Notes under the pieces: model-generated
Seen by the model: the letters and a program-made list of their open reading frames with translations, nothing else
Databases searched by the model: none
What the model was told of the DNA's origin: nothing
NCBI RefSeq assembly: GCF_003369915.1
Contig: NC_046674.1
Location: forward strand, 23,315,657-23,379,656
Length of the DNA stretch: 64,000 nt
Direction of reading: 5' to 3'
Source of the DNA: Drosophila miranda
Lineage: Eukaryota; Arthropoda; Insecta; Diptera; Drosophilidae
Shown: positions 20,907 to 30,879 of the stretch, one piece after another
Numbering within the stretch: the stretch's first letter is position 1
Layout: every line of letters begins with the position of its first letter
Position numbers and translations under genes: made by a program

Positions 20907-20985
20907 CTAGTACCAGCATCGCTCTCTCAAGTGGAATAACGAATACCGAGTGAATCTGTCGTAACTAACTCCAAGTCCGATCCAA

Positions 20986-22107
20986 ATGGGAGGTAGGGCT
21001 CGGACTGGTGGCGAGGAGTCCTGCGTGGCATCCAAACCGTAACTGAACCCTCTATCTTTTCGATCTTCTACGCTTGCAGGTTTCAATATGAAGGTCTGCG
21101 CCCTTGCGGCCTGTCTGCTGCTGGCCGGGCAGGTGTCCAGCTACTCGATGGAGGATTTGTGCGCCCAGTGGTCGGGCTCCGGCTACGTGGGTAACCCCGC
21201 CGACTGTACTGGATGGGGCTACTGCCAGGGCCAGAAGCTGGTGTCTTGGAACACTTGCAAGAACGGCCTTGTTTTCAATGCCCAGACCTCAACCTGCGGA
21301 TTTGCCAACTCAACTATTTGCACCACCAGCGCGGTGGCTACCTGCACCGCCGCCAAGTCTCCTATGTATGTGGCAGTGCTCGATGATTGCAACAAGTATG
21401 GCTACTGCTTCGGTAACGGCTCCATTGCCTACGGCAGCTGCGGTACCGGCGGAGTCTATGCCGCCTACAGCAATGCTTGCATTTGGGGATCGGCTTGTCC
21501 TCAGGACTCCATCTGCCGTTTCATGAAAAATGATATTTTCGTCGGTGACCCAAATAACTGCGGCTCCTATCTGCTGTGCAACAACGGATACGGTACACCA
21601 GGATCATGTCCCACCAACATGTTCTACAATGCGGCCAGCGGAAATTGCCAATCCACCGACACATGCACTGGCAGTTCCGGCAGCAGTGGTAGTAATACAG
21701 GCAGTTCCTATACTGTTGGACAGGAAGTTAGTGGCGTGTGCAAAGACGGTGTAGCTATCGGTTCAAACACAACCTTCTATGTGAATGATACAATAACATG
21801 CTATGGGTATTTTTACTGTACATCAACTACTGCGGATGGAATTTGGAATTCGTGTTTAACTGGAACCCATTTCGATCCTACGACACAGAAATGCGTGTCA
21901 CCCGCTGCTTACGCCTGCCCATTCAACCGTTGCGGCAATGTTGCTTCGCCCTTCATGGCTGTAATCAATACAAATTGCACGGAGTATGAAATCTGCTCGA
22001 ACAGCGCTACAAACTACTGTCCAACCACAAACAAGTACTACGATGAGGTACATAACATATGCACAACAAGCGCACTTAATTACACTATTTGCGGGGCAAG
22101 CACATAA
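20986..22107 (+). CDS. Secreted CBM14 chitin-binding protein with Gly/Ser linker
   Basis: Exon 1 codes only ATGGGAG (20986-20992); the intron is 20993-21079; exon 2 is 21080-22107. The 344-aa protein starts MGGFNMKVCALAACLLLAGQ, a signal peptide. It has five cysteine-rich CBM14-type units (starting CAQW, CTAAKS, CRFM, CKDG, CGNV); the third and fourth are separated by a Gly/Ser-rich linker (GSSGSSGSNTGSS). Several N-x-S/T sites are present. It lacks the strong WNQCP/CDGR signatures of the two minus-strand paralogues and is more diverged. AATAAA is at 22124-22129, 17 nt after the stop. Role: presumed peritrophic-matrix or mucin-like chitin binder. Exact melanogaster counterpart not assigned. 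Confidence 0.87.
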
Positions 22108-23271
22108 AATTACCTTTATCCCTAATAAATGCTCTATTCGGCACTGAAATGGTATTTCAACTCAATTCAAATTTAATAATTAGGCGAAATAGCTTATGTA
22201 GAATTTCGAAAGTATTCTATGGATAATCTCATTCAAGCATTCTAAAAAAAAAGATCTGCAGAATTCGAAGACTATTGGAGGTGTAGAGGTGATGCTGTAG
22301 TTGTCATTTGATCGGAGTTTATGCTGTAAATGTATCCGATCTATGGCTCCTATAACCCATCCACTTACAGCGGAAAATTCTTTCAGATGAACAGAGCAAG
22401 AAAAGAGAGTACCGATAAAAGATAGTGTGGCAACAATTAGAGAGAGAGAGAGTTTTTAGAGAGTTTAGAAAGTGCTATAAAATGCTCAAAGATTTTTGCA
22501 GCAAAGCTCTAGTAAGTATGTAGAGAAATATAGAGGTCACTTACGTTTATTGAATTTTAAGAACTGATTCATAGGTTTGATCATTACTTCTGCTTAGAAG
22601 TAAATCATCGCAAACTGATCCGAACTTGATACCATTCCAAAATATTTATGAAACTGTGGACATTTAATAATGAGCTATGGTTAATAGTGGCAGCAGGAGT
22701 CAACCTCAACAAGAGTGCTATGGACATTTGGTAAAACAATACATGCACATACTCGTATATTTCCAAAAAATGGAGCCATCAGAAGGGGGAAAAACAATCA
22801 AGATTTTATCAGTTCGGTATTCTAAGTAATTCAATTTCCCTTCATCGTTCGACACTCCATCATCGACTTCTGATGACATGGAGTGCCTGGTATTCAATGG
22901 CAATATCAATGCCACGGCTCTCACTCTCATCTCCGACACATCCAATCTCGCTATCGATGCCGATGCCGATGCCGTGCAGATCAATCCGATATCGCATCTT
23001 CGACGTGTACTTGTACGTGTATGTCGAACGAGTATGTTGTATATTGTATATTGATGGTGTCTGTCGAGTCGGTGGTGCTCCGCTCGAGTGCCAATGAGAT
23101 CAATGACAATGTTATGCCGTGTAATTTACATGCTTCTCACTATCGTACATCGGAGTGCGAATGCTATCTGGTCCTCTGATTGAGATATCAGACCCGCGAC
23201 AAGCGACTCCATAGTCAGGTGCATTTTGGAAATTGTTTTTCGCCGAAGAAAAGAGCAGAATGCTCTTTGCA
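22108..23271. other. Intergenic spacer
   Basis: About 1.1 kb between two plus-strand cluster genes. An 88-codon minus-strand frame (22718-22984) overlaps a plus-strand frame of similar length; neither has a recognisable motif or promoter. A GA-repeat lies at about 22439-22452. Confidence 0.5.
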
Positions 23272-23310
23272 TATTTAAGGGGGAGGCGGCCCCCTGACAG
23301 CGCATCATTC
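23272..23310 (+). promoter_or_regulatory. TATA-like/Inr promoter of the CBM14 gene at 23397
   Basis: TATTTAAG at 23272-23279 and TCATTC initiator (A at 23307) are 35 nt apart. The 5' UTR is about 90 nt. Confidence 0.6.
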
Positions 23311-23396
23311 GCGTTTTGGTTGCTGCTCACAAGGGATCGCACCGCAATTAAAATTCAAGGATACCAATACAACTCTCCTCCGCACGGATATAGACT

Positions 23397-24581
23397 ATGA
23401 AGCAAGGTAGGTGCCAGGCCGCCAGGGTGCCTTCCCCTCCAATTATCCACTCCTTCATCCCTCGCATTCCCCTTCGTTCCGGTGCACTCCGGTGTTTCTC
23501 CAATGCAGCTAGGGGAATCCTGTCATTGCTCGCTCTGGCCAGCCTGGCAGCCATAGCCTTGGGCAGCAATGCGATCGACGAGTTCGATTACCTTTCGGTC
23601 CAGGAGATTTGTAGCCTGCTGCCGTGGGAGACGAGCTTCCTGCGCCCGACCACCTGCGACAACTGGGTGACCTGCCCGGCCAACGGCTCCACCCTGGAGC
23701 AAGGCGCTTGCGCCACCGGACTGTTCTACAATAAGCAGCTAGGCCGCTGCAACGTGGCCGCGAGCGTCAGGTGTCCCTACACAGGTGTGGAGGTCGGTGC
23801 CCCCGCTAACCTGTGCGCCAACGAGACCGAAGGCAGCTTCGTGCAAGACCCCAGCAGCAGCAACTGTCGCGGCTACATCCTCTGCCAGGGCCACACCCAG
23901 ATCCACGCCAACTGCCCCAGCGAGCTGATCTTCAATCCCACTTCCCGCTCCTGCGTCTACAACAACCAGTACACGTGCCCGCAGAGCCAGAAGACGCACA
24001 CCAGCCCGGCATGTCGGGCCCTGCCCAACAACACGCGCCTGGCCCACACCGAGCACTGCGAGAGGTACTACGAGTGCGTAAACGATATCCTCCACACCCG
24101 CGAGTGTGAACCTCAGAAGGCCTACGACGTGAACAGGGGCTACTGCGTGGACATCGATTTGGTGTCCTGCTACGCCACGGCCGCCCTGCCGGAGCCGGAG
24201 AACACATACTGCCTGAACAGAACCGCTGGATACCACGCGGATGACCAGTCCTGCAGCCATTACTACATCTGCGGCAAGCCCGTCAACGGCAAGTACGACA
24301 CGGAGCCCCAGCATCTGAGCTGCGCCCTCGGCCAGTACTTTGACATCGAGAAACTCTCCTGTCGCGACCGTCTCAACGTTCGCTGTTTGCTGGACCGCTG
24401 CGTGGGCAATAACATGTCCTACGTGAACGTGGTCGATGATTGCCAAAAATATGCCCGCTGCTCGGGCGGCGTCACCGCCGGCACCGGCCGTTGTCCGGAG
24501 AATTACTACTTCGATGAGCGCAGCCAGGGCTGCACGCCCATCAACTACAACTACATTGCCTGCTCGCCGAGAATTGTCTAA
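23397..24581 (+). CDS. Secreted five-domain CBM14 chitin-binding protein
   Basis: Exon 1 is ATGAAGCAAG (23397-23406, donor GTAGGT) and exon 2 is 23509-24581. The spliced 360-aa product begins MKQARGILSLLALASLAAIA, a signal peptide, followed by five CBM14 repeats (starting CSLLPW, CANETE, CRALPN, CLNRTA, CVGNNM) and ending PINYNYIACSPRIV. The Cys/aromatic pattern is complete in every repeat (WVTC, YILC, YYEC, YYIC, YARC). The intron is 102 nt without an in-frame stop, so an unspliced reading remains open. AATAAA is at 24609, 28 nt after the stop. GC-rich codon use here contrasts with the AT-rich flanks. Probable peritrophin; orthologue not assigned. Confidence 0.88.
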   Translation: MKQGRCQAARVPSPPIIHSFIPRIPLRSGALRCFSNAARGILSLLALASLAAIALGSNAIDEFDYLSVQEICSLLPWETSFLRPTTCDNWVTCPANGSTLEQGACATGLFYNKQLGRCNVAASVRCPYTGVEVGAPANLCANETEGSFVQDPSSSNCRGYILCQGHTQIHANCPSELIFNPTSRSCVYNNQYTCPQSQKTHTSPACRALPNNTRLAHTEHCERYYECVNDILHTRECEPQKAYDVNRGYCVDIDLVSCYATAALPEPENTYCLNRTAGYHADDQSCSHYYICGKPVNGKYDTEPQHLSCALGQYFDIEKLSCRDRLNVRCLLDRCVGNNMSYVNVVDDCQKYARCSGGVTAGTGRCPENYYFDERSQGCTPINYNYIACSPRIV

Positions 24582-26358
24582 CCCGTAATTGGCTCACCCG
24601 TAAATTAAAATAAAACCCGAGCGTATCATGGTGGAGGTCACAAGTAAGAGGATGGGCATACATGGAAGCAACACTAACACGCACGATTAAACATTTTCCC
24701 AACACGGTAGAACACGAGATATTGTAATTTTGAATTTTTTTTTGCATACTTTTATTAATATTAAACTTCAATAATGCATTCCAATTCCTTCCAATAGCTA
24801 TGCCGGTTTATATATTACTATAGGGGTCATAGTTCAACTTAACGATAAAATGATAGGCCTGTTTTATGCCTGTTCGAAGAATGCACGATCCACGTTCACC
24901 TCTAGTCATCCTCCTCAGCATCATTTTACTCGAATGATTTGAATACTCGTCTTTCGTAGTCCATAATGGGACTCCACTCGAATGATGAGGATCGGGACGA
25001 AGATGGAGATGGATATGGGGACGTGGCCAGAGGAAGGAGACAGCAAATGTTCATTTGCAGAGCTCGAGCTGTGCCTCGATAAGGTTCCTTCCAGAAGAGT
25101 TATTTGGTACGGGGTACGGGTACGGCCTTCCCCATCAAATTACGCCGCATACCAAATGCCGCATACCGCTTTTGGCAATCGCTCTTCGTTACAGTTCAAG
25201 TGCCCAGACATTATCAATTTTCAATTTTAATTAAAAGAGTACCCTCGTCGCCAGATTTCGGGTTCGAAGAATTCGGTGCCATACCGTTATTTGATAGCCC
25301 GATAACAGATTCAACATTTGAGGGTGCTGACTTTTATACTATTTCCGTGTTCCGATCTTGCCACTGACTGAACAGGTGGGCAGGAACCCGCTTCAGGAGA
25401 GTGTTTGCCAGAAAAATTATGTTCCTCCACATGATTCGGAATCTGCTGTAGAGCTCTAGTATCCATAAAGGATATACTTATTATTTTTTTAATTTTTTTT
25501 TTATTTTTTTAGTGTATAGATAATTGTGTATTTAGTGTATTTAATAAATATGGCCTCCGATTAGCGGGAATTCTGAGAAATAAGAGTGGCCGGAACGAGT
25601 CATGTGACAGCATGTGTGGAAGAAGATTCATGGATCCCCCGAGGCATGACAGGAGGCAGAAAGCTGCAATTGTAAAATGTTCATAGCGGTCTAATAAAGG
25701 TTTATTATGGAATATTATGCCCGATTATGGAATATGTAGGCTGCCCCGTTTATGTCCGTAGCCATGGCTATTTTTCTATATTGCCATTTAAAAGTTTTGA
25801 ATGAGTTTTTGACCACCCAAAACATTAAATCAAGGGATCCTCTGACTTGCAGATGAACCCTTTCCTTGCAGACGATTCCTTGTGAGTGCCAAAAGTAGTA
25901 CTGCGAATGTTGGGTTAAACGTTTTGATATGTGTGTGTTCATCTTCCTTAAGAATATTTTTGAAAACAATAAAATCATTTTTAATGTTATTTGGTTGGCC
26001 TTTCACTGTTAGTCGCTAGTAAGCGGCTTCTTTGCCTGCTGCTGCCATTCACAGTCCTGCGTAGACTGACTAGTAGACTCGATCCTTTACTTCAGCAGTC
26101 TACAAAAACCGCTGAGGCACCTCCATGCATAGCTGTGCATTCCCAAAAATGTATGACGTCATGTCCGGATAATGTTGTATTAGTGCTGTAGTTATTATGT
26201 TGGCCAATCGATACACAGAAATCTACCCAGAGGACAAAGTGACTTAATCGCTATTAAGATTTGATAATACTCGCCTGACATTGACAGCAGAGTCGTATTT
26301 ATTGTCGAGGCATAAGGTATCTAACAAGAGTCTAATTAAAACCGATTGCGTACGCTGC
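24582..26358. other. Intergenic spacer between convergent CBM14 genes
   Basis: AT-rich spacer. The minus-strand poly(A) signal of the next gene (AATAAA at 26303-26298) lies near the right end. Poly-T/A runs sit at about 25484-25512. No gene recognised. Confidence 0.55.
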
Positions 26359-27569
26359 TCACGAGGCTTCAGTGCTGGCGCTGGGGCTGGGGCTGGTCCC
26401 GTCCGTGTCATCATTCATAGCTGTTTGCGACACGACTTTGGTCGAAGCTGCAGCTGATAGCTGGCAGGCGGGATAAGATATTACCTGCGTTGTGCAGCGT
26501 TGAGTCACCTCATCGAAGTACTCTTCGCCTGGGCAGGTGCCCGCGCCTATGCTGGCTCCGTCCTGGCATAAGGAGAATCCCCTGCAACCGTCATCCGACT
26601 CGCTGGCCAGCTGAATGGTCGTATTGCCGAGACCCACGCAGCGGTCGTAGGCGCAGGGCGCCTTGTAGCGGGGCACGCAGGCACCACCGTCGACGGCCAG
26701 GAAGAACCTTCCGTCAGAGCACACGGCATGCTCCAGTGCCATTTGACCGTCCTCTAGCTCGTGGCAGTAGTAGTAGCCGTTGCAAGAGATGTTATCGGAC
26801 ACGAAGTCGCCAGCCTGGGCGCAGACGCCCTTCTCGTCGATATCCGGGGCCACGGTGAAGTCGCATTCCACGTTCTGCGGATAGTCACATCGCGCAGAGC
26901 CGGCGCTGAAGTAGAAGGTGCCAGGACAGGTGCCATTGAGCACCTGGCCGTCCCAGCACATTTGCCAGCCGTTGCAGTTGGTGGTGTCCTTGATGAAGAC
27001 GCCGTCGGGCAGGATGTTGCAGTAGCTGTCCGGGTCCATCTTCACCTGGCAGGGAAAGTTCCGTATGCAGTCTTCCGTTCCGGCACTATAGTTCATTCCC
27101 GTGGAGCACGTTCCTTTCGTCCCCTTTCCGTTCAGACAGTAGTAGTAACTGCTGCAGGAGTACGGATCGGCGGTGAAGCCATTCAGAACCGATGCGCATG
27201 GATTGCTCGACACGCACTTGATGCTGTCCGAGGCCACACACTCCTCGCTCTCTCTGTCGTAAAAGAGGTCGGTGCCACAGGTTCCGGCGACTGGCTTCCC
27301 ATCGACGCACTCTATCCAGGCGTTGCAGGCACGGGGATCGTTGATTTTCGTCCCGTTGACGACCAGGGTGCAGATGACACTCGGGTCAAAGGAGGCGCTA
27401 CCCAGTGGCACCAGGGCTAGTCCGAGGATCATAAATATCCCGGCATCTAGTGCGAATAAATTTAAATTAAATAAACATTAGCACAAACTTTCAAGATTAT
27501 TCTGATGCTCTCTCAGAATTTTGTCCAGTGATATTCCATTCGTACAAACGATGTATTTTACGTACTCAT
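26359..27569 (-). CDS. Secreted five-domain CBM14 chitin-binding protein, Ser/Thr tail
   Basis: Exon 1 carries just four coding bases, ATGA (27569-27566), with donor GTACGT. The intron is 119 nt and exon 2 is 27446-26359. The 363-aa protein begins MNAGIFMILGLALVPLGSAS, a signal peptide. CBM14 repeats start at CTLVVN, CASVLN, CNILPD, CAQAGD and CVGLGN, with core aromatics WIEC, YYYC, WQMC, YYYC and FSLC. A 30-residue Ser/Thr/Asp tail (TDGTSPSPSASTEAS end) follows the last repeat. It is the only minus-strand gene in the 20-32 kb block, so an inversion has probably occurred within the array. Promoter TATAAAA at 27679-27673. Confidence 0.87.
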
Positions 27570-27650
27570 GTTGCTTGTATGGGGCATTGGAGAAGACTCC
27601 AAATGTTTTATCAACGCTCCAAGCTGAAATCGTCGCAACGGCAACGTTCA

Positions 27651-27679
27651 ACTGGAAGGCGCACAGCACTGGTTTTATA
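27651..27679 (-). promoter_or_regulatory. TATA/Inr promoter of the CBM14 gene at 26359-27569
   Basis: On the minus strand TATAAAA (27679-27673) is followed by CCAGTT (A at 27653), 26 nt on. The 5' UTR is about 84 nt to the ATG at 27569. Confidence 0.65.
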
Positions 27680-28700
27680 CTCGTATACAGCACAGAAATA
27701 CAACGATGATGGTTCGGGCGTTCCGCATGTCCATAAATTTCTGAGCATTACTTCACAGTCGGAACTGTCGTCAGTTTTAGTCAATGGCTAAAATTGGGGT
27801 TGAGCGTACATATATTCATATTTCTGTTTTATCAAATGCTGCTAAAGCCTAATTTGACATATTTTGATATATTTGGGAGCTCCGAGGCTGGTGGTCGATT
27901 TACAAACTGCGTATTATATAGAGGATCAGCAATAGACGTTCCTTTTTCCAGAGGACACACAGAGAGTGGCCAGACACTCGCATAGAGTGGCAAAGAGCTG
28001 ATAGAACAAGAACTTACTTTCGTACAATAATGTTCATGAGGATGCTGGAAGGCAAATTGTCTCGGATCAACTCTGAAAGACCGTCTATTGATCCTGAGAA
28101 GAGGAAGTTCTAAAATAAATCCCTCTATATTACGATCATTGGGTAGTTATAAAAATTCGAATTTAAAGTCCGTGCAGCCATACAAATACTTTAACAGAAA
28201 TATACATACATATATGTACATATGCATGAGGTGGTGCAAATGTGGTTTATTCTGGTATATTTGTTTTTCGACTCCAAAGTCGTTCGCCTGATAAGACAAA
28301 TGTATGTTCATCATGGTATAAATAATCTCCGATGACCAGTTGACAAAAATACAACTGATTATGGTTTTGATACGAGGAAAAGGAGGCGAAGTCTTGTGTT
28401 ATTCAAAGTATTTCCTCCGTCTGCTTAACAATAATTAAATTTATCGATTGGCGATTAAATAATGAGACCATATTTTCCTTTATTTTGGTTGATTTCTGCA
28501 CAGAAGGCAGGGGTTCTTTCTGCAAATTGCGTAGTCGTGCTATTTATGGGTGCAATTCGTGAATAGCCATCGATCATGCAAAATAATTTTGACCATAAGT
28601 GGGGAGGTTCGATTCATCATGTCTTGTGCTTGACGTGTCGTCGATCAATGCGATCCGGGCAATTCCTCCTCCGCCGACGATAAATGTCGGCTCGGATCCA
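27680..28700. other. Divergent intergenic region
   Basis: A shared upstream region between the minus-strand gene at 26359-27569 and the plus-strand gene at 28784. AT-rich, no coding signal. Confidence 0.5.
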
Positions 28701-28737
28701 TATAAAATGCCTGGCAAGGCAAGGGCTCCCCAACAGT
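28701..28737 (+). promoter_or_regulatory. TATA/Inr promoter of the CBM14 gene at 28784
   Basis: TATAAAA at 28701-28707 and ACAGTG (A at 28735) are 34 nt apart. The 5' UTR is about 49 nt. Confidence 0.65.
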
Positions 28738-28783
28738 GTTCGACTGTAAGCTACCAGAACGCGCACTGAAGAAAATTCCAAAT

Positions 28784-30036
28784 ATGTTGGGTGGGTGCTG
28801 CTGAAACACATGGCTATACTACACAGTATACATAGAATAAATAGAATACAATCTACAATCATTAATGTTTCTCCAACAGGTAGAGATCAAGGATCGATGC
28901 TCGCCGCTCTCCTGCTGCTGCTCTGCAGCTGCACGGCTCCGGCTGCTGCAAATCTGAACATGAGTGCCCTCTGCCTGATGGTCCCCGACGGCATGTTCGT
29001 GTCCAGCCAGGCGGATTGTTCCAGCTACTATAAATGCCAGGGCGCGACGGCCAGCTTGATGAGCTGCTCCAACGGGCAGTACTTCGACAAGGACGCGCAG
29101 ATGTGTGTGGCATCCTCGCAGAGCACCTGCGCAAGCAAGACCCAGCCCTGTCTGGGGAAGGCGGTGGGCACCTTCCAGGCGGACAGTAGCTCCTGCGGTG
29201 GCTACTGGTACTGCAGTGCCTCGGGCGCCTTGAGCGGCAGCTGCCCCAGCGGCGAGAACTTCGATCCCACCAATTCGGCCTGTGTCTATCCTTACCAGTA
29301 TGCGTGCACAGTGTCGACCGTGGACAACGGAAGCGGTGCCAGCTTAGAAGTGTCGCTCAATCTGTGCTCCATAATCGAGAACGGTTTCTACTTTGGAAGC
29401 GCCTCGAATTGCAGTGGATGGAACTACTGCCAGGACAATGTGCTGCATACCGGCACCTGCCAGAACGGGCTGATCTTCGACGTGAATGGACGGAGCTGTG
29501 GCTACCGTGGGCCCAGCTCCTGCGCACAGGTTACCAACGACCCCTCGTTGACCGCAGCCGCAGCCTCAACAAACTGCACCACGTCTGGCGAAAAGAAGGC
29601 CGCCACCGCGTGCAACCAGTACTACCTCTGCTCCGGCAGCACCTACTCCCTGATAACATGTGCCACTGGCTCGTACTACGACACCGTCTCGAAGCAATGC
29701 GTAAGCCGCATGGAGGCGCGCAATGACTGCGATCGCTGCCTGGGCTCCACGAAGACCTTTGTGAATGCCTACTCGAACAGCAGCTGCGACCAGTACTTGT
29801 ATTGCGTCAATGGCGTGCAGCAGGCCATTGAGACCTGCCCCGTGAACTACTACTTCAACGAGAATGTTGGAAGCTGCGTCTACGAAACGGAGCCACAGTT
29901 CGATTTCTGCAATCCGACAAAGGCATCAGGAGTGCCAACAACAACGGCAGCCACAAACACGACCACAACCGCATCGACAACAACGAAAGCTTCTGCTACT
30001 ACTACTGCCACTAATACCACAGCAAAGTCCGTATAA
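28784..30036 (+). CDS. Secreted CBM14 chitin-binding protein with Thr-rich mucin-like tail
   Basis: Exon 1 is ATGTTGG (28784-28790, donor GTGGGT), the intron 89 nt, exon 2 28880-30036. The 387-aa product begins MLGRDQGSMLAALLLLLCSC, a signal peptide. CBM14 repeats start at CLMVPD, CLGKAV, CSIIEN, CTTSGE and CLGSTK; cores read YYKC, YWYC, WNYC, YYLC and YLYC. The last 45 residues are almost pure Thr/Ala/Ser with some Asn, an O-glycosylation-type mucin tail ending TNTTAKSV. It is adjacent and co-oriented to the paralogue at 30880; the two share the motif CLG.. opening and the NYYFNEN/KYYFNEN end of the last repeat, so they are a recent tandem pair. Possibly CG7290-like. ATTAAA at 30062 may be its poly(A) signal. 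Confidence 0.87.
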
Positions 30037-30796
30037 TGCTTTTGCTTATCAAATATTGCAATTAAAGGAAGCCCCTTGAGTATTCGAGATTAGCATTTTG
30101 TCTGTCAGGATTGTATATATAGTAGCATAGCTATAGGAGACTATCTCCCGTACCATTTGGATCCGTATCTGTGTATGCAGGGGTGTCAAAAGATGGGGAC
30201 ACCCTTCTCGTTGAGTAGGTTTTTAGTAACAGCCCACTGCCGTCTGCCTGTTCTGAGCGAACTCAGCATATCCCTTCGTTTGACATACATATATGTACAT
30301 ATAGAAAATGGGATCAGTAGTACCAGTACTATGCTGGAAAACCACGAGACCGTTTTTGTTGAGGTTAAGTAATAATCTTGGGTTGAGTGTTTTGGGAGCA
30401 AAAAATAAGCCTACCCTACCCTACCCTACCACCTATTTCGACTGTTTCTGCCTGCGCTGATTAGTTCTCGCTGTTCAATTATTAAGGTTCGCCACTTATA
30501 CTGATATGAACGAGCATAGATTGTCGGTGGGGTCTGCACCCATTCATGGTAGTCTTCGAGAAGCATGAGAATCACCCGACAGCGCAATGTCTTGTCTCTT
30601 GGCTATGATTAAAATGATTATAGCGATGATAATTCAATAAAACTAAACTGATATAAAATTGAATCGTGTTTCTTGTATCATGTATCTATAATTCTCAGGA
30701 ATCGAGCGCTTATCAATTGGCTTGTCGCTGAAAGAAGCTCTCAAAATTTATGATTTATATTTTTGGCCATCAGCGAAACGTCGCGACACACACAAG
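30037..30796. other. Intergenic spacer
   Basis: Non-coding. A (CCTAC) pentamer repeat sits at about 30411-30430. A TTATCA (GATA-type) site lies near 30711, upstream of the next gene. Confidence 0.5.
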
Positions 30797-30834
30797 TATA
30801 AAAGACAGGTGCTGGGAAAACTCCATATTCAGTC
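30797..30834 (+). promoter_or_regulatory. TATA/Inr promoter of the CBM14 gene at 30880
   Basis: TATAAAAG (30797-30804) and a consensus TTCAGTC initiator (A at 30831) are 34 nt apart. This is the best core promoter in the window. The 5' UTR is about 49 nt. Confidence 0.8.
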
Positions 30835-30879
30835 ATTGACTAGCTTTCAGTATTAGTTCAAGCGGCCATCTCTGAAATC

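Noticed and set aside
22718-22984. 88-codon minus-strand frame with a readable plus-strand frame opposite
   Set aside because: Both strands stay open, which points to low stop density in a local repeat (GATGCC units) rather than a gene.
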